Positions 28,372 to 37,213 of a stretch of DNA of 64,000 nucleotides are shown here, in pieces. The DNA is taken from NCBI RefSeq assembly GCF_030160715.1, contig NZ_BSOW01000005.1, forward strand, positions 124,001-188,000, read 5' to 3'. Both the position numbers and the translations under genes were made by a program. Positions within the stretch are counted from its first letter, which is position 1, and every line of letters begins with the position of its first letter. The notes beneath the pieces were generated by a model. It searched no databases. It saw only the letters and a program-made list of their open reading frames with translations, and had not been told where the DNA came from. Source of the DNA: Bradyrhizobium iriomotense. Its GTDB lineage: Bacteria > Pseudomonadota > Alphaproteobacteria > Rhizobiales > Xanthobacteraceae.

Positions 28372-29289
28372 CTAGCGGCTACCAGCGATGATGCGGCGGC
28401 AATGATCGAGCGCCGCACCGATCAGATTGTCGCTCGCCTCCGGCGTGCGAAATGCCGAATGCGCCGACAGCGTGACGTTTGGAAGCTTGGTCAGCGGATG
28501 GCCTGCCGGCAGCGGCTCGACGGTGAAGACGTCGAGGCCGGCATGCCCGATATGGCCCGAGCGCAAACCATCCATCATGGCTTCTTCATCGACGACGGCA
28601 CCGCGCGCCGTATTGATCAGGATGCTGCCGGGACGCATCATCGCGATGCGCTCACGGGAGAGGAAGTTTCTGGTCTCGTCGTTGAGCAAGAGATGCAGCG
28701 AGACCACGTGGCTCTCCGCCAGCAGCTTTTCCAGCGGAACGAACTCGACGCCCGGATGCGTCTTCGGCGTCCTGTTCCAGGCGATCACCTTCATGCCGCA
28801 GCCGAGCGCCATGCGCGCGGCTTCCGCGGCGATGCCGCCAAAGCCGATCAGGCCGAGCGTCTTGCCGGTGAGTTGGAGCGCGTCGCGGCGCAGCCAGTTG
28901 CCCTCGCGCATGCCGCGATCCATCTCGCCAAAATTTTTGGCAGAAGCCCACATCAGCGCTATCGCGCATTCGGCGACCGCGGTGTCGCCATAGCCCTTGA
29001 TGGTGTGCACGGCGATGCCTTGCTGGCCGAGCTCGTCCGGATTCATGTAGCTGCGCGCGCCGGTGCCGAGGAAGACGACGTGCTTCAGGGCCGCGCATTT
29101 CGCGGCAACCGCGGTCGGCACGGCGGTGTGATCGACGATCATGATCTCCACACCGTCCAGGAGGCGCGGCAGGTCGTCGGGTGAGATTGCCGGGTCGCGG
29201 TTGATGCCGACCGGGAGGCTGTCCTCGCGCAGCAGCCTTTCGGTGACGGCGGCAAGCGTGTCGTTGGCATCGACGAACAGGGCGCGCAT
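28372..29289 (-). CDS. D-2-hydroxyacid dehydrogenase, NAD(P)-dependent
   Basis: A 305-residue D-isomer-specific dehydrogenase reducing 2-oxo acids. It has the Rossmann motif LGLIGFGGIAAEAARMA (about 145-161), catalytic Arg in INTARGAVVDEE, Glu in DVFTVEPLP, and His in LSAHSAFRTPEA. It lies 151 bp upstream of the TPP enzyme gene on the same strand and divergent from the amino-acid-type binding protein. With DadA it could convert a D-amino acid to the matching D-hydroxy acid. Confidence 0.92.
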   Translation of the reverse strand: MRALFVDANDTLAAVTERLLREDSLPVGINRDPAISPDDLPRLLDGVEIMIVDHTAVPTAVAAKCAALKHVVFLGTGARSYMNPDELGQQGIAVHTIKGYGDTAVAECAIALMWASAKNFGEMDRGMREGNWLRRDALQLTGKTLGLIGFGGIAAEAARMALGCGMKVIAWNRTPKTHPGVEFVPLEKLLAESHVVSLHLLLNDETRNFLSRERIAMMRPGSILINTARGAVVDEEAMMDGLRSGHIGHAGLDVFTVEPLPAGHPLTKLPNVTLSAHSAFRTPEASDNLIGAALDHCRRIIAGSR

Positions 29290-29400
29290 CGGCTGATCTT
29301 CCTCAAGCTAAAAATACCGTATTGCATTTTAGTCTGAATACAGAAATAGTCCAGAAGCCGGGGTTGGATGTTCAGGGGTCACTGCCCAGGAGAACTGCAC
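29290..29400. promoter_or_regulatory. Divergent promoter region with GTATT-N13-AATAC inverted repeat
   Basis: The region between the D-hydroxyacid dehydrogenase and binding-protein genes has an AT-rich core (about 29305-29345) with a short perfect inverted repeat GTATT-N13-AATAC. This is a plausible operator for the GntR-family regulator of the cluster; the arms are short, so this is tentative. Confidence 0.35.
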
Positions 29401-30237
29401 ATGAATCGCAGGGACGCACTCACCACCGTTGCCCTCGCCGGCGCTGCGATGGCCGCAGCCGCCTCGGCCACGGCTGACACCGCACCAAGCTCCACCCTCG
29501 ACCGGGTCAAGAAGAGCGGCGTGCTGCGGATCGCGGTCATCGCCGGCCAGGACCCCTATTTCCACAAGGACCTCGCCACCAATCAATGGTCGGGCGCCTG
29601 CATCGACATGGCGAACGACATCGCCGGCAAGCTCGGCGCCAAGGTGGAGACGCTGGAATCGACCTGGGGCAACCAGATCCTCGATCTCCAGGCCGAGAAG
29701 ATCGACCTCGCCTTTGCCGTGAACCCGACGCCCGAACGCGCGCTGGTCATCGACTTCTCCTCGCCCATCCTGGTGCACTCCTTCACCGTCATCACCAAGA
29801 AGGGTTTTGCCAAGCCGCAGACCTGGGCGGAGATCAACAAGCCCGAGGTCAAGATCGCCGTCGACATCGGCTCGACGCATGAGACGATCGCGCGGCGCTA
29901 TTGTCCGAAGGCGACAATCCTCGGCTTCAAGGAGCGTAACGAGGCGATCCTCGCCGTGTCCACCGGACGGGCGGACTGCAACATATCGCTCGCCGTGCTG
30001 TCGGTCGCGACGTTGAAGAAGAACCCGACGCTCGGCGAGCTCGCGGTGCCACGGCCGCTGCTCACGCTGCCGACCAATCTGGGCATCCGCGCCGAAGGTG
30101 ATCGCCGCTACAAGGATTTCCTCAGCGCCTGGGCCGACTACAACCGCGCGCTGGGCCAGACCCGCGAATGGCTGCTCAAGGCTTTCGAAACCGTCGGCCT
30201 CAGCGCCGAAGACATTCCTCCCGAGATCCAGTTCTGA
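29401..30237 (+). CDS. Family 3 amino-acid-type substrate-binding protein
   Basis: A 278-residue periplasmic binding protein. ATG 29401 follows CCAGGAGAA. The N-terminus has a Tat-like or Sec signal (MNRRDALTTVALAGAAMAAA). Mature features match polar amino acid receptors: LDRVKKSGVLRIAV, GACIDMANDIAGKLG, DLAFAVNPTPERA, IGSTHETIARRY. It is divergent from the D-hydroxyacid dehydrogenase, so it probably brings an amino or hydroxy acid to the cluster. No permease or ATPase accompanies it in this window. Confidence 0.9.
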   Translation: MNRRDALTTVALAGAAMAAAASATADTAPSSTLDRVKKSGVLRIAVIAGQDPYFHKDLATNQWSGACIDMANDIAGKLGAKVETLESTWGNQILDLQAEKIDLAFAVNPTPERALVIDFSSPILVHSFTVITKKGFAKPQTWAEINKPEVKIAVDIGSTHETIARRYCPKATILGFKERNEAILAVSTGRADCNISLAVLSVATLKKNPTLGELAVPRPLLTLPTNLGIRAEGDRRYKDFLSAWADYNRALGQTREWLLKAFETVGLSAEDIPPEIQF

Positions 30238-30273
30238 TCCGGGTTTATCTGACCCATCGCGCAGTCCGCACGC

Positions 30274-30702
30274 TCACTGACAAACCAGTACGGGGGTTTT
30301 CGCCTGCGTCAGCACCTTGTTCGTCACGCTGCCGATAAGAAGCATGGAAAGCCCACTGCGCCCATGCGATGACATGACGATGAGATCGCAGCCCTTGTCC
30401 TCGGCTGCTGCGATGATGGCTTGATCGGGGTGCCCGCTCTCCACCTGAATCGTCTCGCAGGAAACACCGGCCTCCTTGGCCGCCTTTGCCGCACGATCCA
30501 ACACGCTCCTGGCCTGCTCCTTGCGCAGCTCAGCATATGTCGCGACGGCTTCAAGGAACCGCCCCGTCAATTCCGAAAACGGTTCCACGACGAAGATCAC
30601 GGATGCCTTGGCTCCAAGGGATTTCGCCAGCGCCAACCCGTGCTTCACCCCATGCTCCGCCAGCTCCGACCCATCTGTCGGAATGAGAATATGCCGGTAC
30701 AT
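30274..30702 (-). CDS. Universal stress protein UspA family
   Basis: A 142-residue Usp domain. It has the N-terminal YRHILIPTDGSELAEHG and the ATP-binding G-x2-G-x9-G-S/T motif in SSHGRSGLSMLLIGSVTNKVL-like sequence (about 112-132). Such proteins bind ATP and aid survival under energy or oxidative stress. It is a single gene, convergent with the binding-protein gene. Confidence 0.94.
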   Translation of the reverse strand: MYRHILIPTDGSELAEHGVKHGLALAKSLGAKASVIFVVEPFSELTGRFLEAVATYAELRKEQARSVLDRAAKAAKEAGVSCETIQVESGHPDQAIIAAAEDKGCDLIVMSSHGRSGLSMLLIGSVTNKVLTQAKTPVLVCQ

Positions 30703-30878
30703 GCCTCACCTCCCGATTGTCCGGACGTATCGCTACCTTCGGAAGGTTGCGCCCGCGTTCCGGTTACCGTCTTGAGGTAAATCAATCTATTGCGCTGCGC
30801 TGACGGCCAAGCGGCCGGCCAAAATCCCGCGGTGCAGCGGACTCGCGCTTCTCCGTGAAACGGGCAAAACAGATGATC

Positions 30879-31988
30879 TCAAGGTTGTGCCGCCTGCTGT
30901 TCCCATCCGCGCAGCGTATTCTCCAACTGCGCGATGTAACCGGCGTCGAGGCCGGGAGTGCCCTGTCCCGTCTCCTTGGTTTTCAGCAATGCGTGGCGCA
31001 ATTCCTTGAGGTCAATCTTACCTCTGCGCGCCAGCCCGTCGTAAGCGCCGAACATGTCGTGCCACGCGTAGGCGTAGTTCGGCACTAAGGTCGTTGCGAG
31101 ACGGAAGTTGTCGATTGCCTTCTCGTACTCTCCTCGTCCGTAGTACACGTTGCCGATCCCATTGATGGCGCTTGCCACGTCGCCGATAGTCTTCTTGTCG
31201 GCGGGAATAACATCCTTCACGAGCTCGAACACCTCGCTGGCGCGGTCGAGATAGAGATTCGCCTCAACCGTGCTGCTGGCCTCGGTGAATATTTGAGCCA
31301 TCGCCTTGTAGAAGTAGCCGAGCAACACCCTGACGCTGGTATCCGAGGGCGCCTCGTTCAGTAGTACTGAAACCAGCACCAGTCCTTCCCGTACTTCATC
31401 CGCCGCTCGGTCCAGTTTATGATCTCGAATGAGCTCGACCGCGCGTGCCTCGATACGCGCAGCCTGGCGCTTGATGAGTTCACCGGCAACTTGTCCCATT
31501 TCTTGTTGCGCAATTGTGCGTGTCTGATCGTTCACCTTGACATAGCGCGCAACGGTCGCCGCCAGTTTCTCGATATCGTCTGGCTTCAGGCTGACGCCGC
31601 CCGCAAGCACCTCCTCAATCCTGCTCACGCCTCCAAGCAGATCCTCAAGGGCCTTGGTATTGCCGAGGGCAATCAGCATCAATTTCTGCACGTCCTGACC
31701 GATCTCCTTCTGTCCGCGGACGACCGGCTCCAGGGCGGCGAGTAAGTTGGTGCGGAAGAGCTCCTGTAGGTGTTCATCCCGTTCGAAGGCCGACGCGGCG
31801 TCGCTTGCCAGTTGCGTTGACGCAGTTACATCCTGCCCCCCAAACCGCTGCTTCAAGCGATCGAGCACCGGGGTAAGAGCTCCCTTCACGATGGGCCAGG
31901 CACCAGGCAAAAGCGCGGCCCCCGCGACATCTAACGAAGACTCGGCGGCACCGATTACGACCTTTCGAAAGAGGAGCGCCACGCTCAT
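30879..31988 (-). CDS. TPR-containing protein with amphipathic N-terminal region
   Basis: A 369-residue protein. ATG 31988 has GGAG at good spacing; an in-frame extension to 32075 lacks one. Residues about 8-42 form a small hydrophobic, glycine-bearing segment (IGAAESSLDVAGAALLPGAW). The middle is helical with a coiled-coil-like stretch (about 120-200). Residues about 270-310 hold a TPR (GNVYYGRGEYEKAIDNFRLA). Base composition looks less GC-rich than its neighbours, hinting at recent acquisition. I do not recognise a family; a hydrophobic N-terminus plus TPR resembles some scaffold or defence-associated proteins, but that is speculation. Confidence 0.65.
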   Translation of the reverse strand: MSVALLFRKVVIGAAESSLDVAGAALLPGAWPIVKGALTPVLDRLKQRFGGQDVTASTQLASDAASAFERDEHLQELFRTNLLAALEPVVRGQKEIGQDVQKLMLIALGNTKALEDLLGGVSRIEEVLAGGVSLKPDDIEKLAATVARYVKVNDQTRTIAQQEMGQVAGELIKRQAARIEARAVELIRDHKLDRAADEVREGLVLVSVLLNEAPSDTSVRVLLGYFYKAMAQIFTEASSTVEANLYLDRASEVFELVKDVIPADKKTIGDVASAINGIGNVYYGRGEYEKAIDNFRLATTLVPNYAYAWHDMFGAYDGLARRGKIDLKELRHALLKTKETGQGTPGLDAGYIAQLENTLRGWEQQAAQP

Positions 31989-32327
31989 GGTGATCTCCTT
32001 GCCAATGACCGAAATTCCCTTCCCCAAGAGCGGCGAGGCGTTGAGCGTTACCCAGCGCACGAACGGCCGATACACCTGGTGGGCGGTCGTCTTGTCGTTG
32101 CCTTTATATCAACGGGGGAGGCGCACCGAATGTGAAGCAGCTTACTATCTTGGAAAAGATGGAGGCCTTGCCGCGCCTTCCGCCAGGCCTTATCGCAATT
32201 TTGCACAATCGCTCGATTGAGCGTTCGTCACCGCAGGTTCACGACCAACTCGGACCTGGACGGTTGCCGGATCGAATGGGCTGAGCACCGTTGGCTTCAT
32301 CCGGCTACGGAGCCGGCCTCGACGTGC
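31989..32327. other. Low-GC intergenic stretch, no supported gene
   Basis: About 340 bp upstream of the TPR gene and downstream of the esterase. It is visibly richer in A and T than the flanking genes. It contains an in-frame upstream extension of the TPR frame without a ribosome site, and probably the TPR promoter near 32095-32150. No repeat or RNA gene recognised. Confidence 0.4.
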
Positions 32328-33845
32328 TTAGCCCGCCTGCATCACCGTCTTCTTGTTATTGCCGGTCGGGGCTGACAGGCTTTCAAGCCCCGCCCAGAGG
32401 CGGAAGCGCTCGCCCTCGTTGAGGCGAGCAATATGGAACGGCCGGTCGAAGATGGCGAGTGGTTGCTTGCCGAGTTCGAACCGTGGCCAGGCGTCAGTTG
32501 CATCCGGTGCACCCGTCGCGACGAAGCGCAACATGTTGGCCTGAAGGCGTAAGGCGACTTCGATGTCTCCCGGTGTCATCGGGCCGCCCTTGCGCCGGAG
32601 GATGGGGCGATCGATGAAGTCAGGCAGATGCGCCCAGACACAGGCATTGTCCGCACCGTGCGTCGGCCCTTGCGACAGGAACGGTTCCAGTGCGGGACGA
32701 TGATCGAACCGGTTCAGCCAGACGGCACCGCCGGCCGCGCTCTGGTGGCGCGCAATCGCGGCCAACGGCCGATGCCAGAATGCATCCGACAGCAACGCCT
32801 CGTAAGGATCTTCATCGGGACGCGCGGTCGCGCGGTAGCAGGCGAGCAGGCGCTCGAAGCCGGCATCGCCGAAGGCTGAACGAATGTGCCGCTCGGTGAC
32901 GTGGATCATCGCGGCGGGGGGCGTGCTCTTCAGGAACATCTCCATCTCGTCGCGGCAGGAGCCGAGCCAGAGCGGGACGTCGCGGAGCGCGCCATCGGCA
33001 ATCGCCGAGATCGGATCACGCGGGATCACCGCGCCATCGAGCACCGGGCCGAACACGGTACCGGCTTCCGTCTCATCCGCCAGCCTGCGGCCGACGCTGT
33101 CCACCGCCGCGAAGAGCTGCGGCAGCGGGACCGTTGCGATGGCGCTCGCATCGCTTTCGAGCTTGAGCTCGGCGATCACGCGCCGCGCGACTTCGTCGGC
33201 ATGCGCAGGGTTCATGATGCCGCGGCCCGGCGCGCTGAAGGCGATGGCGCGCGCGAACTTGCCCATGGCCTGCGGCAGGGTCGCCAGCGCGATCACCATG
33301 GACGCGCCAGCGGACTGGCCGAACAGCGTCAGCGCATCGGGATCGCCGCCAAAGTTCGCGATGTTGGCGCGCACCCAGTCGAGCGCTGCGAGCGCATCCG
33401 ACATCGCGAGATTGTTGGCTTCCGCGAGCGCGCCACCGAAGCGGTGCAATTGCAGGAAGCCCAGCGGCCCGAGCCGGTAGTTGATGGTGACGATGACGGC
33501 AGGCCCCTGAGCGGCGAGGAAGCTGCCGTCATAATCGGCGCCGCCGCCGGTGACGAAGGCGCCGCCATGGATGAAGAACAGCACCGGCAACGGCCGATCG
33601 ACTGCGTCCGGTGCAAAGATGTTCAGGCTGAGACAAGCGGCCTCATTCGCATGATCGAGATGACCGGGCTGCGGCGCGTAGGCGCCGTAGTCCGTGCAGG
33701 CGATCGGCTCCGACCACGCGCGCGGCGGCACGGCTTTCGCAAAGCGTCGCGCAGTCGCATAGGGCACGCCCTTGAAGGCGCGCACGCCCTTCTGCGTGAG
33801 GCCGATGACCGGCCCGTTCGTGGTCGAAACTGCCTGCGTCAACAT
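32328..33845 (-). CDS. Carboxylesterase type B family
   Basis: A 505-residue alpha/beta hydrolase. Catalytic elements are the oxyanion hole FIHGGAF (91-97), nucleophile S178 in FGQSAGA, the acidic region GSCRDEMEMFL, and the His in THGADN. No signal peptide is seen, so it is probably cytoplasmic. It hydrolyses carboxylic esters. It lies 18 bp after an MHS-type transporter and the pair is divergent from a TetR regulator, suggesting uptake and hydrolysis of one ester substrate. Confidence 0.93.
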   Translation of the reverse strand: MLTQAVSTTNGPVIGLTQKGVRAFKGVPYATARRFAKAVPPRAWSEPIACTDYGAYAPQPGHLDHANEAACLSLNIFAPDAVDRPLPVLFFIHGGAFVTGGGADYDGSFLAAQGPAVIVTINYRLGPLGFLQLHRFGGALAEANNLAMSDALAALDWVRANIANFGGDPDALTLFGQSAGASMVIALATLPQAMGKFARAIAFSAPGRGIMNPAHADEVARRVIAELKLESDASAIATVPLPQLFAAVDSVGRRLADETEAGTVFGPVLDGAVIPRDPISAIADGALRDVPLWLGSCRDEMEMFLKSTPPAAMIHVTERHIRSAFGDAGFERLLACYRATARPDEDPYEALLSDAFWHRPLAAIARHQSAAGGAVWLNRFDHRPALEPFLSQGPTHGADNACVWAHLPDFIDRPILRRKGGPMTPGDIEVALRLQANMLRFVATGAPDATDAWPRFELGKQPLAIFDRPFHIARLNEGERFRLWAGLESLSAPTGNNKKTVMQAG

Positions 33846-33863
33846 GCGAATGTCACCTCTGCT

Positions 33864-35204
33864 TCAACCGCGCCGCCTGCCGAGATCGGCAATGTCGACC
33901 GTGTGCGTCTCGCGCGCCGTCGCGGCGGCCGCGGCCGAGATCACGCAACAGACCGCGACGAAAATCGCGACGGGGATCCAGCCGTTCGGCCCGTCGCCGA
34001 CCAGGCTCGCGCTCACCAGCGGCGTGAAGCCGGCGGCGAGGAAGCCGAGCTGCGTGCCGATCGCTGTGCCGGAATAACGCACGCGCGCCTCGAACATTTC
34101 CGCATAGAAGGACGGCCAGATCGCGTTCGGCGCGGCATAGACGACGCCGGACAGGATCATGGCGGCGGCGAAGATCGCGATCGTGTTGCCCGATGTGACC
34201 AGCATGAAGTACGGGAACAGCAGCACCGCGCAGCCGAGCACGCCGCCGATGAACACCGGCTTGCGACCGATCCGGTCGGCGAGCAGCGCCCAGAATGGCT
34301 GGGTGATCAGCGCGGTGACGTTGCCGAGCACGCCGGCCCACAGCATGGTCGGGCGCGCCACGCCGAACTTGCTGGTGGCATAGCCGAGCGCGAACACGGC
34401 GGTCATGGTGCTGACGGTGGCGATCAGCGCGCAGACGATTACGCGCAGCACGTCCGGCCAGTAGTCGCGCAAGAGCGCGACCACTGGGAAGCGTGCGACC
34501 TGGGCCTTGTCCTTGATCTCCTCGAACACCGGCGTCTCCGGCATGGTCCGCCGCACGAGATAGGCGACCAGCAGCACCAGCGCGGAGAGCAGGAACGGAA
34601 TGCGCCAGCCCCAGCTCAGGAGCTGATCTTCCGGCAAGCTGGACACCGGAATGAACACGAGCGTCGCAAGGATCGCACCCGCCTGCGTGCCGCTCAGCGT
34701 CCAGCTCGTGAAGAAGGCGCGGTTGGAGTTGGCGGAATGCTCGAGCGTCAGCGAGTTCGCCCCGCTCTGCTCGCCGGCGGCCGACAGGCCCTGCAACAGC
34801 CGCAGCAGCGTCAGGATGATCGGCGCGGCGTTGCCGATCGCTTTCGCATCCGGCAGCAGGCCGATCGCGAGCGTCGAGCCGCCCATCAGGACCAGCGTGA
34901 ACAGCAGCACCGTCTTGCGCCCAATGCGGTCGCCGAAATGGCCGAGGATGACGGCGCCGACGGGACGCGCGATATAGCCGATGCCGAAGGAGAGCAGCGC
35001 GAGCAGTGTCGCGGTCGAGGGGTCGACATTGGCAAAGAACACTTTTGGAAAGATCAGCGCGGCGGCGGTGCCGTAGATGAAGAAGTCGTAGTATTCGAGC
35101 ATGCTGCCGACGAAGCTGACGAGCGCGGCGCGCTTCGGTAGCTTGCTCGGCGTAGCCTCGGCCGCGATTGGTGCGTGCAGCGATGCGGTTGACGTCAACG
35201 TCAT
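33864..35204 (-). CDS. MFS transporter, metabolite:H+ symporter family
   Basis: A 446-residue, twelve-helix transporter. It has the MHS signature start MLEYYDFFIYG, the loop 2-3 motif GHFGDRIGRKTVL and the second-half copy ALLADRIGRKPV. Relatives carry shikimate, alpha-ketoglutarate or proline betaine with protons. Co-transcribed with the esterase gene; the TetR gene upstream is divergent. Substrate unknown. Confidence 0.92.
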   Translation of the reverse strand: MTLTSTASLHAPIAAEATPSKLPKRAALVSFVGSMLEYYDFFIYGTAAALIFPKVFFANVDPSTATLLALLSFGIGYIARPVGAVILGHFGDRIGRKTVLLFTLVLMGGSTLAIGLLPDAKAIGNAAPIILTLLRLLQGLSAAGEQSGANSLTLEHSANSNRAFFTSWTLSGTQAGAILATLVFIPVSSLPEDQLLSWGWRIPFLLSALVLLVAYLVRRTMPETPVFEEIKDKAQVARFPVVALLRDYWPDVLRVIVCALIATVSTMTAVFALGYATSKFGVARPTMLWAGVLGNVTALITQPFWALLADRIGRKPVFIGGVLGCAVLLFPYFMLVTSGNTIAIFAAAMILSGVVYAAPNAIWPSFYAEMFEARVRYSGTAIGTQLGFLAAGFTPLVSASLVGDGPNGWIPVAIFVAVCCVISAAAAATARETHTVDIADLGRRRG

Positions 35205-35315
35205 GAAAATCCTCCCCGTGTGATATGCGGCAGATCCCGCGTCTTGGCCGGCGACCTTCTTGGGCTGCGCCGTGCTTTGCGGTGACTTGCCGTCACTCTC
35301 TTCGCTTCATAATGT

Positions 35316-35329
35316 ACGAACTAGTACGT
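35316..35329. promoter_or_regulatory. Probable TetR operator ACGAACT-AGTACGT
   Basis: A 14-bp near-perfect palindrome (one mismatch) in the divergent region between the MFS and TetR genes, inside an AT-rich promoter-like segment. It overlaps a direct repeat of GTACG. TetR proteins usually bind such sites to repress both directions; binding is inferred from placement. Confidence 0.55.
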
Positions 35330-35420
35330 TTATGCAAGACTGCCTCGGAGCCCGCTACGGAGTTGCGAAATTTGCCTTCACCTTCAAGGTGATCCATAGA
35401 AACGCGTGGGAGAAACAGTG

Positions 35421-36077
35421 ATGCTCAAGCGCATGCCCCCTGCCCACAAGCGCACCAACGACCCCGAGCGCACCAAGCGCGACATCATCGAAGTGGCGAC
35501 GCAGGAATTCGCCTCGGAGGGCTATTCCGGCGCGCGGGTCGACGCGATCGCGGCGCGCACCCGCACCTCCAAGCGGATGATCTATTACTACTTCGGCGGC
35601 AAGGAGCAGCTCTACCTCGCGGTGCTGGCGGAGGCCTATCGCAACATCCGCGCGCTAGAGGACCAGCTCGACATCGAGCGCTGCGACGCGCGCGAAGGCT
35701 TGCGGCGGCTGATCGAGGCGACCTTCGATCACGACGAGCGCAATCCGAACTTCATCCGCCTCGTCAGTATCGAGAACATCCACCACGGCAAGCATCTGAA
35801 GCAGAACCCGCAACTGCGCCAGCTCAACGCCAGCGTGATCGCGACGCTCGACGGGATCCTCGCGCGCGGCCGCAAGGAAGGCGTCTTCCGCAATGACGTC
35901 GATGCAGTCGACCTGCATCTTGCCATCAGCTCCTATTGCTTCTTCCGCGTCGCCAACCGACACACCTTCGGCGCCCTGTTCGAGCGCGATCTGAACGAGC
36001 CGAAAGTGCTGGCGAGGAGCCGGACGCAGATCGTGGAGATGATCTTGGCGTGGCTGGGGGCGAAGGCACCCGGATAG
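35421..36077 (+). CDS. TetR-family transcriptional regulator
   Basis: A 218-residue regulator. ATG 35421 has GGGAGA about 8 bp before it; upstream GTG codons are weaker. The HTH reads RTKRDIIEVATQEFASEGYSG... with RVDAIAARTRTSKRMIYYYFG (split; about residues 17-65), close to the TetR_N domain of RutR/PsrA-like repressors. The C-terminal domain (YAxHDERNPNFIRL region) resembles TetR_C_6 types. It is divergent from the MFS-esterase pair and likely represses it. Confidence 0.92.
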   Translation: MLKRMPPAHKRTNDPERTKRDIIEVATQEFASEGYSGARVDAIAARTRTSKRMIYYYFGGKEQLYLAVLAEAYRNIRALEDQLDIERCDAREGLRRLIEATFDHDERNPNFIRLVSIENIHHGKHLKQNPQLRQLNASVIATLDGILARGRKEGVFRNDVDAVDLHLAISSYCFFRVANRHTFGALFERDLNEPKVLARSRTQIVEMILAWLGAKAPG

Positions 36078-36204
36078 CAATGCGGCGCGCCGGCCACGCC
36101 TTGCCGCCCGAGCTAGCGTCGCCCTGGAAGAGCGCGGCGAGAAGGCCATCGACGCGTTCCTGCTGTCCCGGAAGGCCGCGTTGCATCTCGTGCCGGTGCG
36201 ATGT

Positions 36205-36699
36205 TCAGCCGACCGGTCCGGGGATCCAATAGTCGCCGGCAAGCGGCCTGACTTTTACGTCAGAAATTACCCCGATCTGCAGGCTTGGATCGAAATGGCG
36301 CATCGTTCGCTCATTGAGGTCGATGATGCGGCCAGGCCTCAGCGGCCCCACGTCATTGATCTTGACGATGACCTTCTTGCCCACGGCCTCGACGAGCGCA
36401 TATTTCGGCCTCGCGCCAAATTGGACCCCACCAAATTTCTGACGCAGACTCGTCTTGATGGCAGCCGCCCAGGCCGAGGGATCATAACGCTCGCCAGAGG
36501 CTGTGTCCGGGCCGCCCTCCTCCTTGCCGGGCTTGAACGGATTATACGTGGAAGCCGCGCCAACGATCGCATCCCCACAGGCGGCATTGACGACTGCGCT
36601 TGAGTGAACTCCCTCCGTTTCACTTCGTGCAACGGTAACAGAAACGGCAAGCGCAATCACGGCGCCGCAAACTGCGGCGCTCGAGCGAAACACCATCAT
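36205..36699 (-). CDS. RlpA-like double-psi beta-barrel secreted protein
   Basis: A 164-residue exported protein: signal peptide (residues 1-25, ending TVARS), then an RlpA-like barrel with ASTYNPF, TASGERYDPSAWAAA, KVIVKINDVGPLRPGRI and IDLNERTMRHF. RlpA proteins are septal lytic transglycosylases acting on peptidoglycan with stem peptides removed; here the catalytic Asp of the ND motif is present (KINDVGPL). There is no lipobox and no SPOR domain, so this is a short soluble form. Confidence 0.88.
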   Translation of the reverse strand: MMVFRSSAAVCGAVIALAVSVTVARSETEGVHSSAVVNAACGDAIVGAASTYNPFKPGKEEGGPDTASGERYDPSAWAAAIKTSLRQKFGGVQFGARPKYALVEAVGKKVIVKINDVGPLRPGRIIDLNERTMRHFDPSLQIGVISDVKVRPLAGDYWIPGPVG

Positions 36700-37143
36700 A
36701 ACTCCTTTGATTTTCTCGATCGTCCGGTTCCCCGATGCCGCAAAACATGGTCAAGCGAACGCGAAGCGTTCACGAACTTGCGCCAATATTTTTTTGCGGA
36801 TTCGTGCCGATCCTGGCGACGGAACCGTTGTGGGAACCAGGGTGGTCCTCACACAGTGTTGTTGTCACCGACTAAGACAGAGAATGCGTCAGCAGCATGA
36901 CTGAATGGAACCTGGCGTGAGTGCCGCGTCTGCGGCCTCCGTATCATCGTACTGCCTCTGGAATACTGGATCGCCCGCCCCAGTGCGCAAGCGCGCACAA
37001 GGCGGGCGTTGACAGCGGCGTGAATACAGGCCGCACGTGCCACAAGCATTGCGAACGAGCGAAGCAATCGAGTCCGGCGATGATAGAATTATCTGCCTGA
37101 TTTGCCCGACGCGTCAAGCGATTTCTTAAATTCCGCAGTTCGT
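36700..37143. repeat. Gene-free stretch with palindromic dispersed-type repeat
   Basis: No gene supported. Around 36972-37008 a strong nested hairpin has arms CGCCCGCC/GGCGGGCG outside and GTGCGC/GCGCAC inside. At 37049-37069 ATTGC...GCAAT flanks a segment resembling the REP-like sequences scattered through Bradyrhizobium genomes. The text from about 36905 to 37180 looks to me like a dispersed intergenic element of that genus; this is recall, not a search result. Confidence 0.5.
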
Positions 37144-37181
37144 AAAACAACCCCTCAGACTCCTTTGCATGGGGTTGTTTT
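37144..37181. terminator. Strong bidirectional stem-loop terminator
   Basis: A perfect 11-bp stem, AAAACAACCCC (37144-37154) with GGGGTTGTTTT (37171-37181), and a 16-nt loop. The arm ends in a T-run on each strand. It lies 33 bp after the stop of the PotC-like permease gene (minus strand), so it most likely ends the 37-43 kb operon. Confidence 0.75.
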
Positions 37182-37213
37182 CGATATTTTGGCGGCAACC
37201 GCCCGAGAGGGCC

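Noticed and set aside
32886..35141. A 751-codon open frame on the plus strand across the esterase and transporter genes
   Set aside because: Antisense to two recognisable genes, no ribosome site, low-complexity Arg/Ala/Gln composition.
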